42,366 nt of DNA, taken from a virus. The notes beneath the pieces are model-generated. The model was not told the DNA's origin. It saw only the letters and a program-made list of their open reading frames with translations, and did not search any database. Numbering within the stretch: position 1 is the first letter of the stretch; the number at the start of each line of letters is the position of its first letter. The position numbers and the translations under genes are program-made. Positions 6,643-12,051 of this stretch are shown piece after piece. The stretch covers positions 1 through 42,366 of IMG/VR virus record IMGVR_UViG_3300012920_000087; one strand, given 5' to 3'.

Positions 6643-6948
6643 TCAAAGCCACCTTTGATTGATAGCGTAGCCGTCACCATATAGGACATAAGATAAGTTA
6701 TAGATAAGGTCAAAGCCCATATCCATACCGCATCCTCTTCGCTCGATGCCGTCATATTTGTCGCTGATTTTGCCGTCGATTGCTTTTGCTACAAGGTAAG
6801 TATAATCGTAAGGGTAATCATTTTTCAAGAATCTTACCGCTATATGTCGAGTCATACCCGACTTAGATACATTCTTCAATTGTGTATAAAGTGTATCTCC
6901 TTCTTTGATTGCTTCTTTCAGTTTCGCTATTGCTTCTTCTTTATTCAT
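6643..6948 (-). CDS. Conserved phage-type protein with SGMTR and GCGMDMGF motifs, 101 aa
   Basis: The sequence has KEGDTLYTQLKNVSKSGMTR near residues 15-34 and GCGMDMGFDLIYNLSYVL at about 73-90. I recognise this pair of motifs (SGMSR, then GGCGMDMGFxxVYxLSxxL) from a small protein of unknown function that occurs in many phages and mobile elements. The length is typical. Preceded by its own promoter and an AAGGGGATGA element. The biochemical role is not known. Confidence 0.75.
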   Translation of the reverse strand: MNKEEAIAKLKEAIKEGDTLYTQLKNVSKSGMTRHIAVRFLKNDYPYDYTYLVAKAIDGKISDKYDGIERRGCGMDMGFDLIYNLSYVLYGDGYAINQRWL

Positions 6949-6966
6949 GTTTAGTCATCCCCTTAT

Positions 6967-6986
6967 CTTTGTTAGTTCTTTATATA
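6967..6986 (-). promoter_or_regulatory. Conserved early promoter copy (TATA box)
   Basis: Minus-strand core TATATAAAGAACTAACAAAG in front of 6643-6948; the stop codon of the upstream gene at 6988 abuts it. Confidence 0.8.
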
Positions 6987-6987
6987 T

Positions 6988-7221
6988 TCAATTGAATATA
7001 TCCTTTAGACTGAATGGTTTTTCTTCTTTAGGTTCCGGTTTGTCAATACAACCGATACATATAACTTCGACTTCAATAGTAGGACAGCCGCTTAATATGT
7101 GGCTAGTGGTTGTTATTTTTTTGTGTGGCACTTTATCCATGTATTTCCAGTTTGGAGTTCGGCCACAAGCCTTACAATTTTGTTGAATTATCTCCTCTTT
7201 TATTGTGGTATCTTTGTTCAT
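6988..7221 (-). CDS. Zinc-ribbon protein, 77 aa
   Basis: Starts MNKDTTIKEEIIQQNCKACGRTPNW. CKAC near residue 16 pairs with CIGC near residue 56, giving a four-cysteine zinc ribbon separated by a beta-rich loop. The tail KPFSLKDIF could be a short peptide ligand for a partner such as a clamp; that is speculative. Single-gene unit behind a variant promoter with GGAGATGA. Function unknown. Confidence 0.7.
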   Translation of the reverse strand: MNKDTTIKEEIIQQNCKACGRTPNWKYMDKVPHKKITTTSHILSGCPTIEVEVICIGCIDKPEPKEEKPFSLKDIFN

Positions 7222-7239
7222 GCTTAATCATCTCCTTTT

Positions 7240-7259
7240 CTTTATTGGCTCTTTATATA
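7240..7259 (-). promoter_or_regulatory. Conserved early promoter copy, diverged variant
   Basis: Minus-strand TATATAAAGAGCCAATAAAG, three changes from the consensus but with the TATA box intact. It drives 6988-7221. Confidence 0.7.
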
Positions 7260-7311
7260 TTGAATTTCATCTATTGAGGGCATACAAGGCATTCAATAAA
7301 GCGAGTTTTGC

Positions 7312-7410
7312 TTTATTCAATATTTCCCTTTCTTGGGGTCGTGTTGCATTATCGAGTAATTTATGCAAAAAACATATATTGATTATTAGTTTCTTTCGAC
7401 TAACTTTCAT
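7312..7410 (-). CDS. Tiny basic protein, 32 aa
   Basis: A 32-residue frame, MKVSRKKLIINICFLHKLL and onward, ending EREIIE. It has the full upstream unit of its neighbours: conserved promoter, AAGGAGATGA and a correctly spaced ATG. That context is the reason to call it a gene. A basic, hydrophobic first half and acidic end; no family recognised. Confidence 0.5.
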
Positions 7411-7428
7411 GTTTATTCATCTCCTTAT

Positions 7429-7448
7429 CTTTGTTAGTTCTTTATATA
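7429..7448 (-). promoter_or_regulatory. Conserved early promoter copy (TATA box)
   Basis: Minus-strand core TATATAAAGAACTAACAAAG followed by ATAAGGAGATGA, in front of the 32-residue gene. Confidence 0.8.
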
Positions 7449-7522
7449 GTGAATGTGAATGTTACAATTGAGTCGGCTCGCAGTGAATCGTTTATGATGT
7501 TTTCAAGGTGTTCAATAGTCAT
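7442..7522 (-). CDS. Possible tiny gene or gene remnant, 26 aa
   Basis: Minus-strand frame MTIEHLENIINDSLRADSIV and six further residues, ending at a TAA inside the TATA box of the next promoter. Several real genes here end in the same way. The frame is open upstream for about a dozen more codons without a good start codon, and no conserved promoter precedes it, so it may be a broken gene. Confidence 0.3.
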   Translation of the reverse strand: MTIEHLENIINDSLRADSIVTFTFTI

Positions 7523-7629
7523 ACTTGGAATAGTTATGATGATTACAGTAACTCCCTAGAGAGATATATTATAGAATGTAATAGTGTAATACTTGTAATA
7601 ATTGTAATAATAATATGATAATAATATGA

Positions 7630-7750
7630 ATTGCTTAGCAGTAAAGCGTTTGCTTATGTGAATAAGAACGCATGAAAATGACCGAGCGTGGCGATGTGGG
7701 TGAGTGGGTCAGGTTCGGAGGCGCTCTCCGACCAAACCGAGGTTAGTCAG
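7630..7750 (-). ncRNA. Candidate small RNA behind orphan promoter 1
   Basis: The conserved promoter at 7759-7778 has no GGAGATGA and no ATG-started frame behind it. The downstream sequence is unusually GC-rich for this window and contains the hairpin at 7712-7733. Ends are approximate. This is an inference from promoter context and folding only. Confidence 0.35.
7712..7733 (-). other. GC-rich hairpin within candidate small RNA
   Basis: GGTTCGGAG pairs with CTCCGACC around a five-base loop (one bulged T). It lies 26 or more bases downstream of the orphan promoter at 7759-7778 on the minus strand. Confidence 0.45.
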
Positions 7751-7758
7751 CACCTATT

Positions 7759-7778
7759 CTTTGTTAGTTCTTTATATA
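7759..7778 (-). promoter_or_regulatory. Conserved promoter copy without a gene (orphan 1)
   Basis: Perfect minus-strand TATATAAAGAACTAACAAAG, but followed by AATAGGTGCTGAC rather than the ATAAGGAGATGA-ATG seen at the coding units. Confidence 0.75.
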
Positions 7779-7905
7779 CTCAACCGGATGGTCGAGCAGA
7801 AAACCGCCACACTGCGACCCAGTCTCAGCGAACTGGCTCAGAACTGAGCCAATTCAACCGTACTGGGCTGGTTTGTTTGTTGGTTGATGTGGTGATTTTC
7901 AGTAC
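7779..7905 (-). ncRNA. Candidate small RNA behind orphan promoter 2
   Basis: Lies between the two orphan promoters. GTACTG (7860-7865) can pair with CAGTAC (7900-7905), and GGCTCA-GAAC-TGAGCC at 7835-7850 forms a six-base-pair hairpin. The sequence is GC-rich and has no credible ORF. Ends are approximate; existence is inferred from promoter and structure. Confidence 0.35.
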
Positions 7906-7910
7906 CGTTA

Positions 7911-7930
7911 CTTTGTTAGTTCTTTATATA
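7911..7930 (-). promoter_or_regulatory. Conserved promoter copy without a gene (orphan 2)
   Basis: Perfect minus-strand TATATAAAGAACTAACAAAG followed by TAACGGTACTG, with no ribosome site or start codon at the usual distance. Confidence 0.75.
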
Positions 7931-8032
7931 CTCAACCAGCCGAATGGCTCGCAGTACAGCGTTTAGCCCCCTGTAAATGACTATCATGCAGCCCGCTTGA
8001 ATTTCCGCTTAGTTAGATAACGCATGAGTGTA

Positions 8033-8094
8033 GCGTTCTATAGAATGCAACACTGCGAGCCGGACAGCAGCGACGGACAGCGTTCTATAGAACG
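8033..8094. repeat. TTCTATAGAA palindromes
   Basis: CGTTCTATAGAACG at 8081-8094 is a perfect 14-base palindrome. GCGTTCTATAGAATGC at 8033-8048 is a near-perfect copy. A half-related TCTCTATAGACC follows at about 8136-8147. They are interleaved with the CACTGCGAGCC elements. Confidence 0.6.
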
Positions 8095-8107
8095 GGTGAC
8101 TGCGTTA

Positions 8108-8131
8108 GGGTTTAGGTTTCAACCTAAACCC
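8108..8131. repeat. 24-base inverted repeat GGGTTTAGGT / ACCTAAACCC
   Basis: GGGTTTAGGT is followed after TTCA by its exact complement ACCTAAACCC. It would form a ten-base-pair hairpin in DNA or RNA. Confidence 0.7.
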
Positions 8132-8177
8132 CTCTTCTCTATAGACCGATGCACTGCGAGCCTGTCCACCCCCGTCT

Positions 8178-8241
8178 GGGTTTAGACGGCGTTGGGTTTA
8201 GACGCTTAGGCGGAGGCTTGGGTTTAGATGTGGGTTTAGAC
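8178..8241 (+). repeat. GGGTTTAGAC direct repeats
   Basis: GGGTTTAGACG at 8178-8188 and 8194-8204, then GGGTTTAGA at 8220-8228 and GGGTTTAGAC at 8232-8241. The first two sit in small hairpins (GTCT...AGAC and GCGT...ACGC). One further copy overlaps the start of the tagged gene near 8701. Confidence 0.6.
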
Positions 8242-8307
8242 TCCTTTTAACCACACACGGCGCTCGACCAAAAAAAATTTTTAGAAAATTTTTGGTATAC
8301 CAAAGCA

Positions 8308-8316
8308 TTTATTAAC
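8308..8316 (+). promoter_or_regulatory. TATA-like box for leaderless start at 8337
   Basis: ATTTATTAA is centred 25 bases before the ATG at 8337. There is no ribosome site between them, which fits a leaderless archaeal mRNA. Confidence 0.5.
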
Positions 8317-8336
8317 CTGTGGATTAATCTGGTACC

Positions 8337-8672
8337 ATGAAAGACGAAGGTTACTTTTCAGCCCCTTGCCCGCAGTGTAATGAATCTATTGAGTTTCACG
8401 AGTCGTATGCTAGTCGAGATGACCCGTTTGAATGCACAGAGGGCATGTGTGTAAACTGTGCAGTGGTCGGTTACTCGGAGGCTAAAGCCAGCGGGCTGAC
8501 TAGGACTTACACTCATCTGAATGATGAGATGACCCTTTTTGGTATCAACGGTCTGGCTGGCCCTGACAAAATAGAATTGTGCTTAGTCGCTGATGGATTC
8601 GAGAGCCGATTCACCTATACCAGAGAAGAGGTTGAGAAAATTTCTGCTGCCCTCATCAACTACCTTGGCTAA
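8337..8672 (+). CDS. Zinc-binding hypothetical protein, 111 aa
   Basis: First rightward gene. Near the N-terminus CPQC (about residues 11-14) and CTEGMCVNC (about 33-41) form a likely zinc ribbon, followed by an alpha/beta segment ending EEVEKISAALINYL. It lacks the AFEQAW tag of the genes that follow. Probably leaderless, from the TATA-like box at 8308-8316. Function unknown. Confidence 0.7.
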   Translation: MKDEGYFSAPCPQCNESIEFHESYASRDDPFECTEGMCVNCAVVGYSEAKASGLTRTYTHLNDEMTLFGINGLAGPDKIELCLVADGFESRFTYTREEVEKISAALINYLG

Positions 8673-8710
8673 CCGATGGCTTTTTGTCCTGTTCACTCAT
8701 GGGTTTAGAC

Positions 8711-9133
8711 ATGGGCGCATTTGAACAGGCTTGGCAATTTCTCAAGGCTGACGCTTCTCAAATATACAATGACGCTAGAACTCGTAGACAAACAATGCAT
8801 CCAGCGATTACTAGCATAGTAGACCGTGAAAATAAAAGGTTGTTAGCAGAATTAGAAAAAAAACCCCTCTCCCTTACCAATTTGTTCAGTCCTTCTCCTC
8901 AAGCAGAGGTTAGTTTAGTAGACCAGCCTCGAAATAGACATTTTCCAGCCGAAGTAACAATGGGAATAAGAAATTTCCCAACAGAGGGTGGACCTGATAA
9001 CGAAACTAAAAACTTTAGACCTGTAGACAGACCTAAAGATAAATTTGGTCGACCTATATTCAACGACCCAGAAACTGGAATGCCAATGGTAATGCGAGAT
9101 GGTATACCAGTTGAGTTTACAGGAGATTATTAG
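8711..9133 (+). CDS. AFEQAW-LKAD tagged protein, 140 aa
   Basis: I set the start at the ATG at 8711, giving MGAFEQAWQFLKADAS. This matches the first residues of paralogues, and it lies about 27 bases after the TATA-like CTTTTTGT at 8680-8687; an in-frame ATG at 8699 would be too close. After the tag come ARTRRQTMHPAITSIVDREN and a low-complexity, proline- and asparagine-rich body that looks disordered. The HPAI-x4-(D/N)R segment also occurs in 9747-10262. Likely a virion or packaged protein by inference from the tag; no enzyme motif seen. Confidence 0.75.
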   Translation: MGAFEQAWQFLKADASQIYNDARTRRQTMHPAITSIVDRENKRLLAELEKKPLSLTNLFSPSPQAEVSLVDQPRNRHFPAEVTMGIRNFPTEGGPDNETKNFRPVDRPKDKFGRPIFNDPETGMPMVMRDGIPVEFTGDY

Positions 9134-9138
9134 ACCGC

Positions 9139-9148
9139 TGACTTTTTA
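9139..9148 (+). promoter_or_regulatory. TATA-like box before 9173
   Basis: ACTTTTTACC, about 29 bases before the ATG at 9173; no ribosome site is present. Similar T-rich boxes precede several tagged genes. Confidence 0.4.
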
Positions 9149-9172
9149 CCATCAGCCCCTATCGGATAACGC

Positions 9173-9712
9173 ATGAGACCTTTCGAGCAGGCTTGGCGTT
9201 TGCTCAAGGCTCCTGTCTATACCGATGACAATCTGCCACCGATGGAACAGAGTCGCCACTACAAGATGCTACCTTATCTCGACCAGATGGGCGGATTCAT
9301 GTGGCAGTCAGAAGACGGGATGGCTCGTGGAACTATGAGACCTGATTATTTTCTAAACAGTTTGTTGATAAATAATTTTGAGATGGCTGGCCCTGTTAGG
9401 GGACAAAACAAGTCTCGTCAGTATATTCAAGACATGATTGACCAAGGACACGCACATTTTGACCACGAATTAGATGGCACACATGTGACCAATGTTGAGA
9501 GGCATTCGGCTGGTTATTGGAACAAATTAGTTGACGAGGGCGTGCTCGACGGTGCTCATGAACGCCCTAACATACGCACCAACTTAGATGGAGACCAGCA
9601 TTTTGTTTATGCTTACGACAAAGAAAGCAAGCAACCTTGGAGCCATGAACTAAGTGAAGACTACGCTGATTATCACGGCCTACCTACCGATGCGGTCTAC
9701 GATAATATCTAG
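9173..9712 (+). CDS. AFEQAW-tagged protein, 179 aa
   Basis: Begins MRPFEQAWRLLKAPVYTDDN. The body is rich in Asp, His and aromatic residues (DMIDQGHAHFDHELDGTHVTNVERHSAG at about 86-113). It could be a small folded domain, possibly metal-binding given the histidines. Separated from its neighbours by about 35 bases on each side, with its own TATA-like box, so it is probably transcribed as a unit. Function unknown; packaging inferred from the tag. Confidence 0.75.
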   Translation: MRPFEQAWRLLKAPVYTDDNLPPMEQSRHYKMLPYLDQMGGFMWQSEDGMARGTMRPDYFLNSLLINNFEMAGPVRGQNKSRQYIQDMIDQGHAHFDHELDGTHVTNVERHSAGYWNKLVDEGVLDGAHERPNIRTNLDGDQHFVYAYDKESKQPWSHELSEDYADYHGLPTDAVYDNI

Positions 9713-9717
9713 TAACG

Positions 9718-9727
9718 CTTTTATCTT
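9718..9727 (+). promoter_or_regulatory. TATA-like box before 9747
   Basis: CTTTTATCTT centred about 24 bases before the ATG at 9747. The same box recurs before 12893. Confidence 0.5.
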
Positions 9728-9746
9728 TAACAGCCATAGGGCTCAC

Positions 9747-10262
9747 ATGGTCGGGGCTTTTGAGCAAGCATGGAGTCTTTTGAAAGCGTTACCTCAGCAA
9801 CAGATGTATGAACAAATGTCAAGACCTATGCCTTATGGGTATAACCCTGACATACAACAACAAAGACTTGGTACTGTTCACCCTGCGATTATAAACATGA
9901 TAAATAGAGTGCAGAACCCACATGAGTATAAATTCATAGATGACGAACATGACCGCAGGCTAATAAGAAATGATTTGTTTTCTAATGTTCCAATGAGACC
10001 TAACTTAAGAGTTTTAGGAAGAGCAGAAGAAGGTCAATTTGCCGATGACCCTGCTATGATTGAAGGTAGAACACCCTTATCTATAGAGAATTATGGCAAA
10101 TACTTCGATGAGGATAGAGCCGCTGGTGGACAAGGTCCGTCTTTTATGATGGGCGATAGTGGGGATTTACACACAGAGCACTTCAACATACCATTAGCAA
10201 CTGGCGGCACCATTACTAACAATGCTCCTCTTAGACCAAGAGATATTTCTTACGAGGTGTGA
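9747..10262 (+). CDS. AFEQAW-tagged protein, 171 aa
   Basis: The frame is open from 9654, but the ATG at 9747 gives MVGAFEQAWSLLKALPQQQ, the family tag, and lies at leaderless distance from a TATA-like box. After the tag there is a Gln/Pro-rich linker, then VHPAIINMINRVQN, matching HPAITSIVDR in the gene at 8711. The rest is rich in Asp and Arg and looks partly disordered. The two genes are probably paralogues. Function unknown. Confidence 0.75.
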   Translation: MVGAFEQAWSLLKALPQQQMYEQMSRPMPYGYNPDIQQQRLGTVHPAIINMINRVQNPHEYKFIDDEHDRRLIRNDLFSNVPMRPNLRVLGRAEEGQFADDPAMIEGRTPLSIENYGKYFDEDRAAGGQGPSFMMGDSGDLHTEHFNIPLATGGTITNNAPLRPRDISYEV

Positions 10263-10268
10263 ACAACA

Positions 10269-11027
10269 GTGACAGCATTTGACCACGCTTGGACACTACT
10301 TAAGCAGCGTGGATTTGAAGTAGACCCACGCTATGAAGACCAAAGGTTAGAGAACTTACAGACAACAAGAGACGATATTGATACACTCAGAGACCATAGA
10401 GCAAAAGTATTGGCAGAAATAAATCGCTTAAGTCAATTAAGAACACCGGAAAGCGATGCCAAAATTCAACAATTGATAGAAGGAGGGCACACTAGTCCAT
10501 TAGCGTATGAAATGTTCCCCGCCCAGTCTATTCCAACAGGGGGCTATGTCGGTGGTGGTTTAAGAGATGTATCCGATGAAATGCATTTTTTAACCGACTT
10601 TGATGCTGATATACAGGGTCCACCTTTTTTTAACACGGCGTTCCTAGAGCCATTTACAGGTGCTATGTTCCAAGAACAACAAAGGCAAGAAGCAATGGAA
10701 AGGGAGGCTATGGGTCGCCCAAGTACCGTGTATGATATAGAACATGGCTTTGACCGCTCTGATTTTTCAGATGAATATTTCCCGTTTGAGCCTACTGAAA
10801 AACCACCTGCTGACATAGGGCGGGCTGGTAGCATTTCTAACATAATTAACCCCCGTAATGACAAGGACCCAACAATTCCTAGACCCGACTTTAGTTTTAA
10901 TCCATTCGACCCTAATGAAGTCGCTTTAAGACGACAGACTATGGCCAACGAGCAAACGCCGCTAGGACAAGCGCTGGCAAGAGTTAGGGCTGGTAGTGGA
11001 CCTCGACCACTACAGTTCGACCAATAA
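10269..11027 (+). CDS. AFDHAW-tagged protein, 252 aa
   Basis: GTG start, MTAFDHAWTLLKQRGFEVD. Residues about 22-75 form a charged, likely coiled helix (RLENLQTTRDDIDTLRDHRA and onward). The remainder is low-complexity, rich in Pro, Phe and Asp, and probably disordered. It follows the upstream stop by only six bases without a clear TATA box, so it may be co-transcribed with 9747-10262. Packaging is inferred from the tag. Confidence 0.75.
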   Translation: MTAFDHAWTLLKQRGFEVDPRYEDQRLENLQTTRDDIDTLRDHRAKVLAEINRLSQLRTPESDAKIQQLIEGGHTSPLAYEMFPAQSIPTGGYVGGGLRDVSDEMHFLTDFDADIQGPPFFNTAFLEPFTGAMFQEQQRQEAMEREAMGRPSTVYDIEHGFDRSDFSDEYFPFEPTEKPPADIGRAGSISNIINPRNDKDPTIPRPDFSFNPFDPNEVALRRQTMANEQTPLGQALARVRAGSGPRPLQFDQ

Positions 11028-11029
11028 AT

Positions 11030-11040
11030 TTAATTTTTAA
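11030..11040 (+). promoter_or_regulatory. TATA-like box before 11059
   Basis: TTAATTTTTAA centred about 24 bases before the ATG; AATTTTTA also precedes 11875. Confidence 0.5.
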
Positions 11041-11058
11041 ACCGCTTTAGACTGACAC

Positions 11059-11286
11059 ATGAGACCTTTCGAGCAGGCTTGGAAAATTTTAAAAAATTTA
11101 GACTATAGGGGAAACCCTCTACTTTGTCCTAAATGCCAAGGCACTGGTATTGACAACGAAACTAAATACGGTGAAACACCTTGTCGGTTATGTAACGGTA
11201 GCGGTATGCGAATGAGCGTTAATCCTATGGCTATGCAGCAGTATCAAAGTCAATTACCAGAAGAACCTTACGAATACGAATCGTAA
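11059..11286 (+). CDS. Tagged DnaJ-type zinc-finger protein, 75 aa
   Basis: Starts MRPFEQAWKILKNLDYRGN, followed by CPKCQGTGIDNETKYG and then CRLCNGSGMRM. Two CxxCxGxG repeats are the hallmark of the DnaJ central zinc-finger domain, which binds unfolded protein. Only about half a DnaJ zinc domain (one zinc) is present, and there is no J domain. The combination of packaging-type tag and DnaJ-like finger is unusual. The short C-terminal tail is acidic. Confidence 0.8.
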   Translation: MRPFEQAWKILKNLDYRGNPLLCPKCQGTGIDNETKYGETPCRLCNGSGMRMSVNPMAMQQYQSQLPEEPYEYES

Positions 11287-11300
11287 CAGGAGCGATAAAC

Positions 11301-11849
11301 ATGGGCGCATTCGACAAGGCATGGGCTTTACTCAAAGGTCAATATATGCACCCTAGTGTAATGGGTCACTTTGCTCGTGGCTCAATGGTTCGAGAAGCAG
11401 ACGGCCCACAGGCTACTGAATATGCTTTTGATGACTTTGGTGACCCTGCCAAAACACCGAAAATGTTTTCAGGGACAGAAGCAGACCTTAAATATAGGCA
11501 ACAAGAAAAGATTGCTAATAGCCTTGGATTTGAAACTGCTCAAGAAATGAGAGAGGCAAGTTTTAGACCTAGAGTGAGAGAAAGGGCCTCGGCTATACCT
11601 CAAGAACAAGTTGAGGATTTCATTCAAAACAGATTGGTAAATCCTCCAGTAATACCGGCTGAGTTCCATCCAAATGCATATCCCGGTGAAAGGGCTTTGT
11701 ATTTCTCTATGCTTGACGGGCCTGACGAAATCAATCTCAGGAGATTAGTTGCTGCAAGACAAAGAGGACATTATGATGGTGGGCCTGAGTTTGGTTTGAG
11801 CGAACCTACAGGTAGACGAGATTTGTTCCAACCTAACCGACAACTTTAA
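11301..11849 (+). CDS. AFDKAW-tagged protein, 182 aa
   Basis: MGAFDKAWALLKGQYMHPSV opens the protein. The body is soluble, with a helical charged segment near residues 58-100 (DLKYRQQEKIANSLGFETAQ). A good ribosome site AGGAGCGATAAAC precedes the ATG, and it follows the DnaJ-finger gene by 14 bases, so the two are probably an operon. No recognised domain. Confidence 0.75.
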   Translation: MGAFDKAWALLKGQYMHPSVMGHFARGSMVREADGPQATEYAFDDFGDPAKTPKMFSGTEADLKYRQQEKIANSLGFETAQEMREASFRPRVRERASAIPQEQVEDFIQNRLVNPPVIPAEFHPNAYPGERALYFSMLDGPDEINLRRLVAARQRGHYDGGPEFGLSEPTGRRDLFQPNRQL

Positions 11850-11855
11850 TTTTTA
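11846..11855 (+). promoter_or_regulatory. TATA-like box before 11875
   Basis: TTAATTTTTA centred about 25 bases before the ATG; no ribosome site between. Confidence 0.5.
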
Positions 11856-11874
11856 CACTGCTTTAGGCTCCGTC

Positions 11875-12051
11875 ATGAGTGGCGTTGAATTACTTGGATA
11901 CTTTTTGGTAGCCCTTTTGGTGGGCTATGTTTGGGCTTGGTACATGATTATTAATGAAGAAACTACTGACTTCAAAGTCTTTAGTAGTGAAGAAGAGATA
12001 GAGGAATTCCACAAGTCCTGCTTTCACGGTATGAGGAAGGGGATTGAATGA
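11875..12051 (+). CDS. Single-span membrane protein, 58 aa
   Basis: Starts MSGVELLGYFLVALLVGYVW; residues about 5-26 form one transmembrane helix, followed by an acidic cytosolic tail (EEEIEEFHKSCFHGM). Probably leaderless from the TATA-like box at 11846-11855. Its stop overlaps the ATG of the lyase-like gene, so the two are coupled. It may tether or partner that enzyme; this is inferred only from the overlap. Confidence 0.65.
   Translation: MSGVELLGYFLVALLVGYVWAWYMIINEETTDFKVFSSEEEIEEFHKSCFHGMRKGIE

Larger units (their letters stand above)
7475..8162. repeat. Dispersed CACTGCGAGCC elements (iteron-like)
   Basis: CACTGCGAGCC occurs on the plus strand at 8051-8061 and 8152-8162, with a variant CACTGCGACCC at 7810-7820. 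The complement GGCTCGCAGT occurs at 7475-7484 and 7946-7955. Five copies in both orientations confined to this region suggest a protein-binding site, as for an initiator or a repressor. Confidence 0.6.
7441..8336. other. Non-coding divergent intergenic region, candidate origin or control region
   Basis: About 0.9 kb separates leftward (early-type) from rightward (late-type) genes. Apart from the tiny frame at 7442-7522 no convincing ORF is present. It contains an AT-rich stretch at about 7560-7630 made of TAATA/TGATAA repeats, two promoters without genes, hairpins, repeated CACTGCGAGCC elements, TTCTATAGAA palindromes and a cluster of GGGTTTAGAC units. The next AT-rich tract is at about 8270-8300. 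Position, transcription divergence and repeats fit a replication origin, but nothing in it proves that. Confidence 0.6.

Noticed and set aside
7690-7765. Possible tRNA in the GC-rich stretch
   Set aside because: A D-arm-like piece is visible, but no acceptor stem or T-arm can be formed.
1999-7930. CRISPR array from the regularly repeated 20-mer
   Set aside because: Copies are hundreds of bases apart with genes between; they are promoters.
7688-7966. Plus-strand frame of 92 codons through the intergenic region
   Set aside because: It reads across both orphan promoter copies, which create its repeated hydrophobic stretches; no start signal.
10544-10948. Minus-strand frame of 134 codons
   Set aside because: Antisense to a tagged gene with good N-terminal tag; composition typical of a shadow frame.
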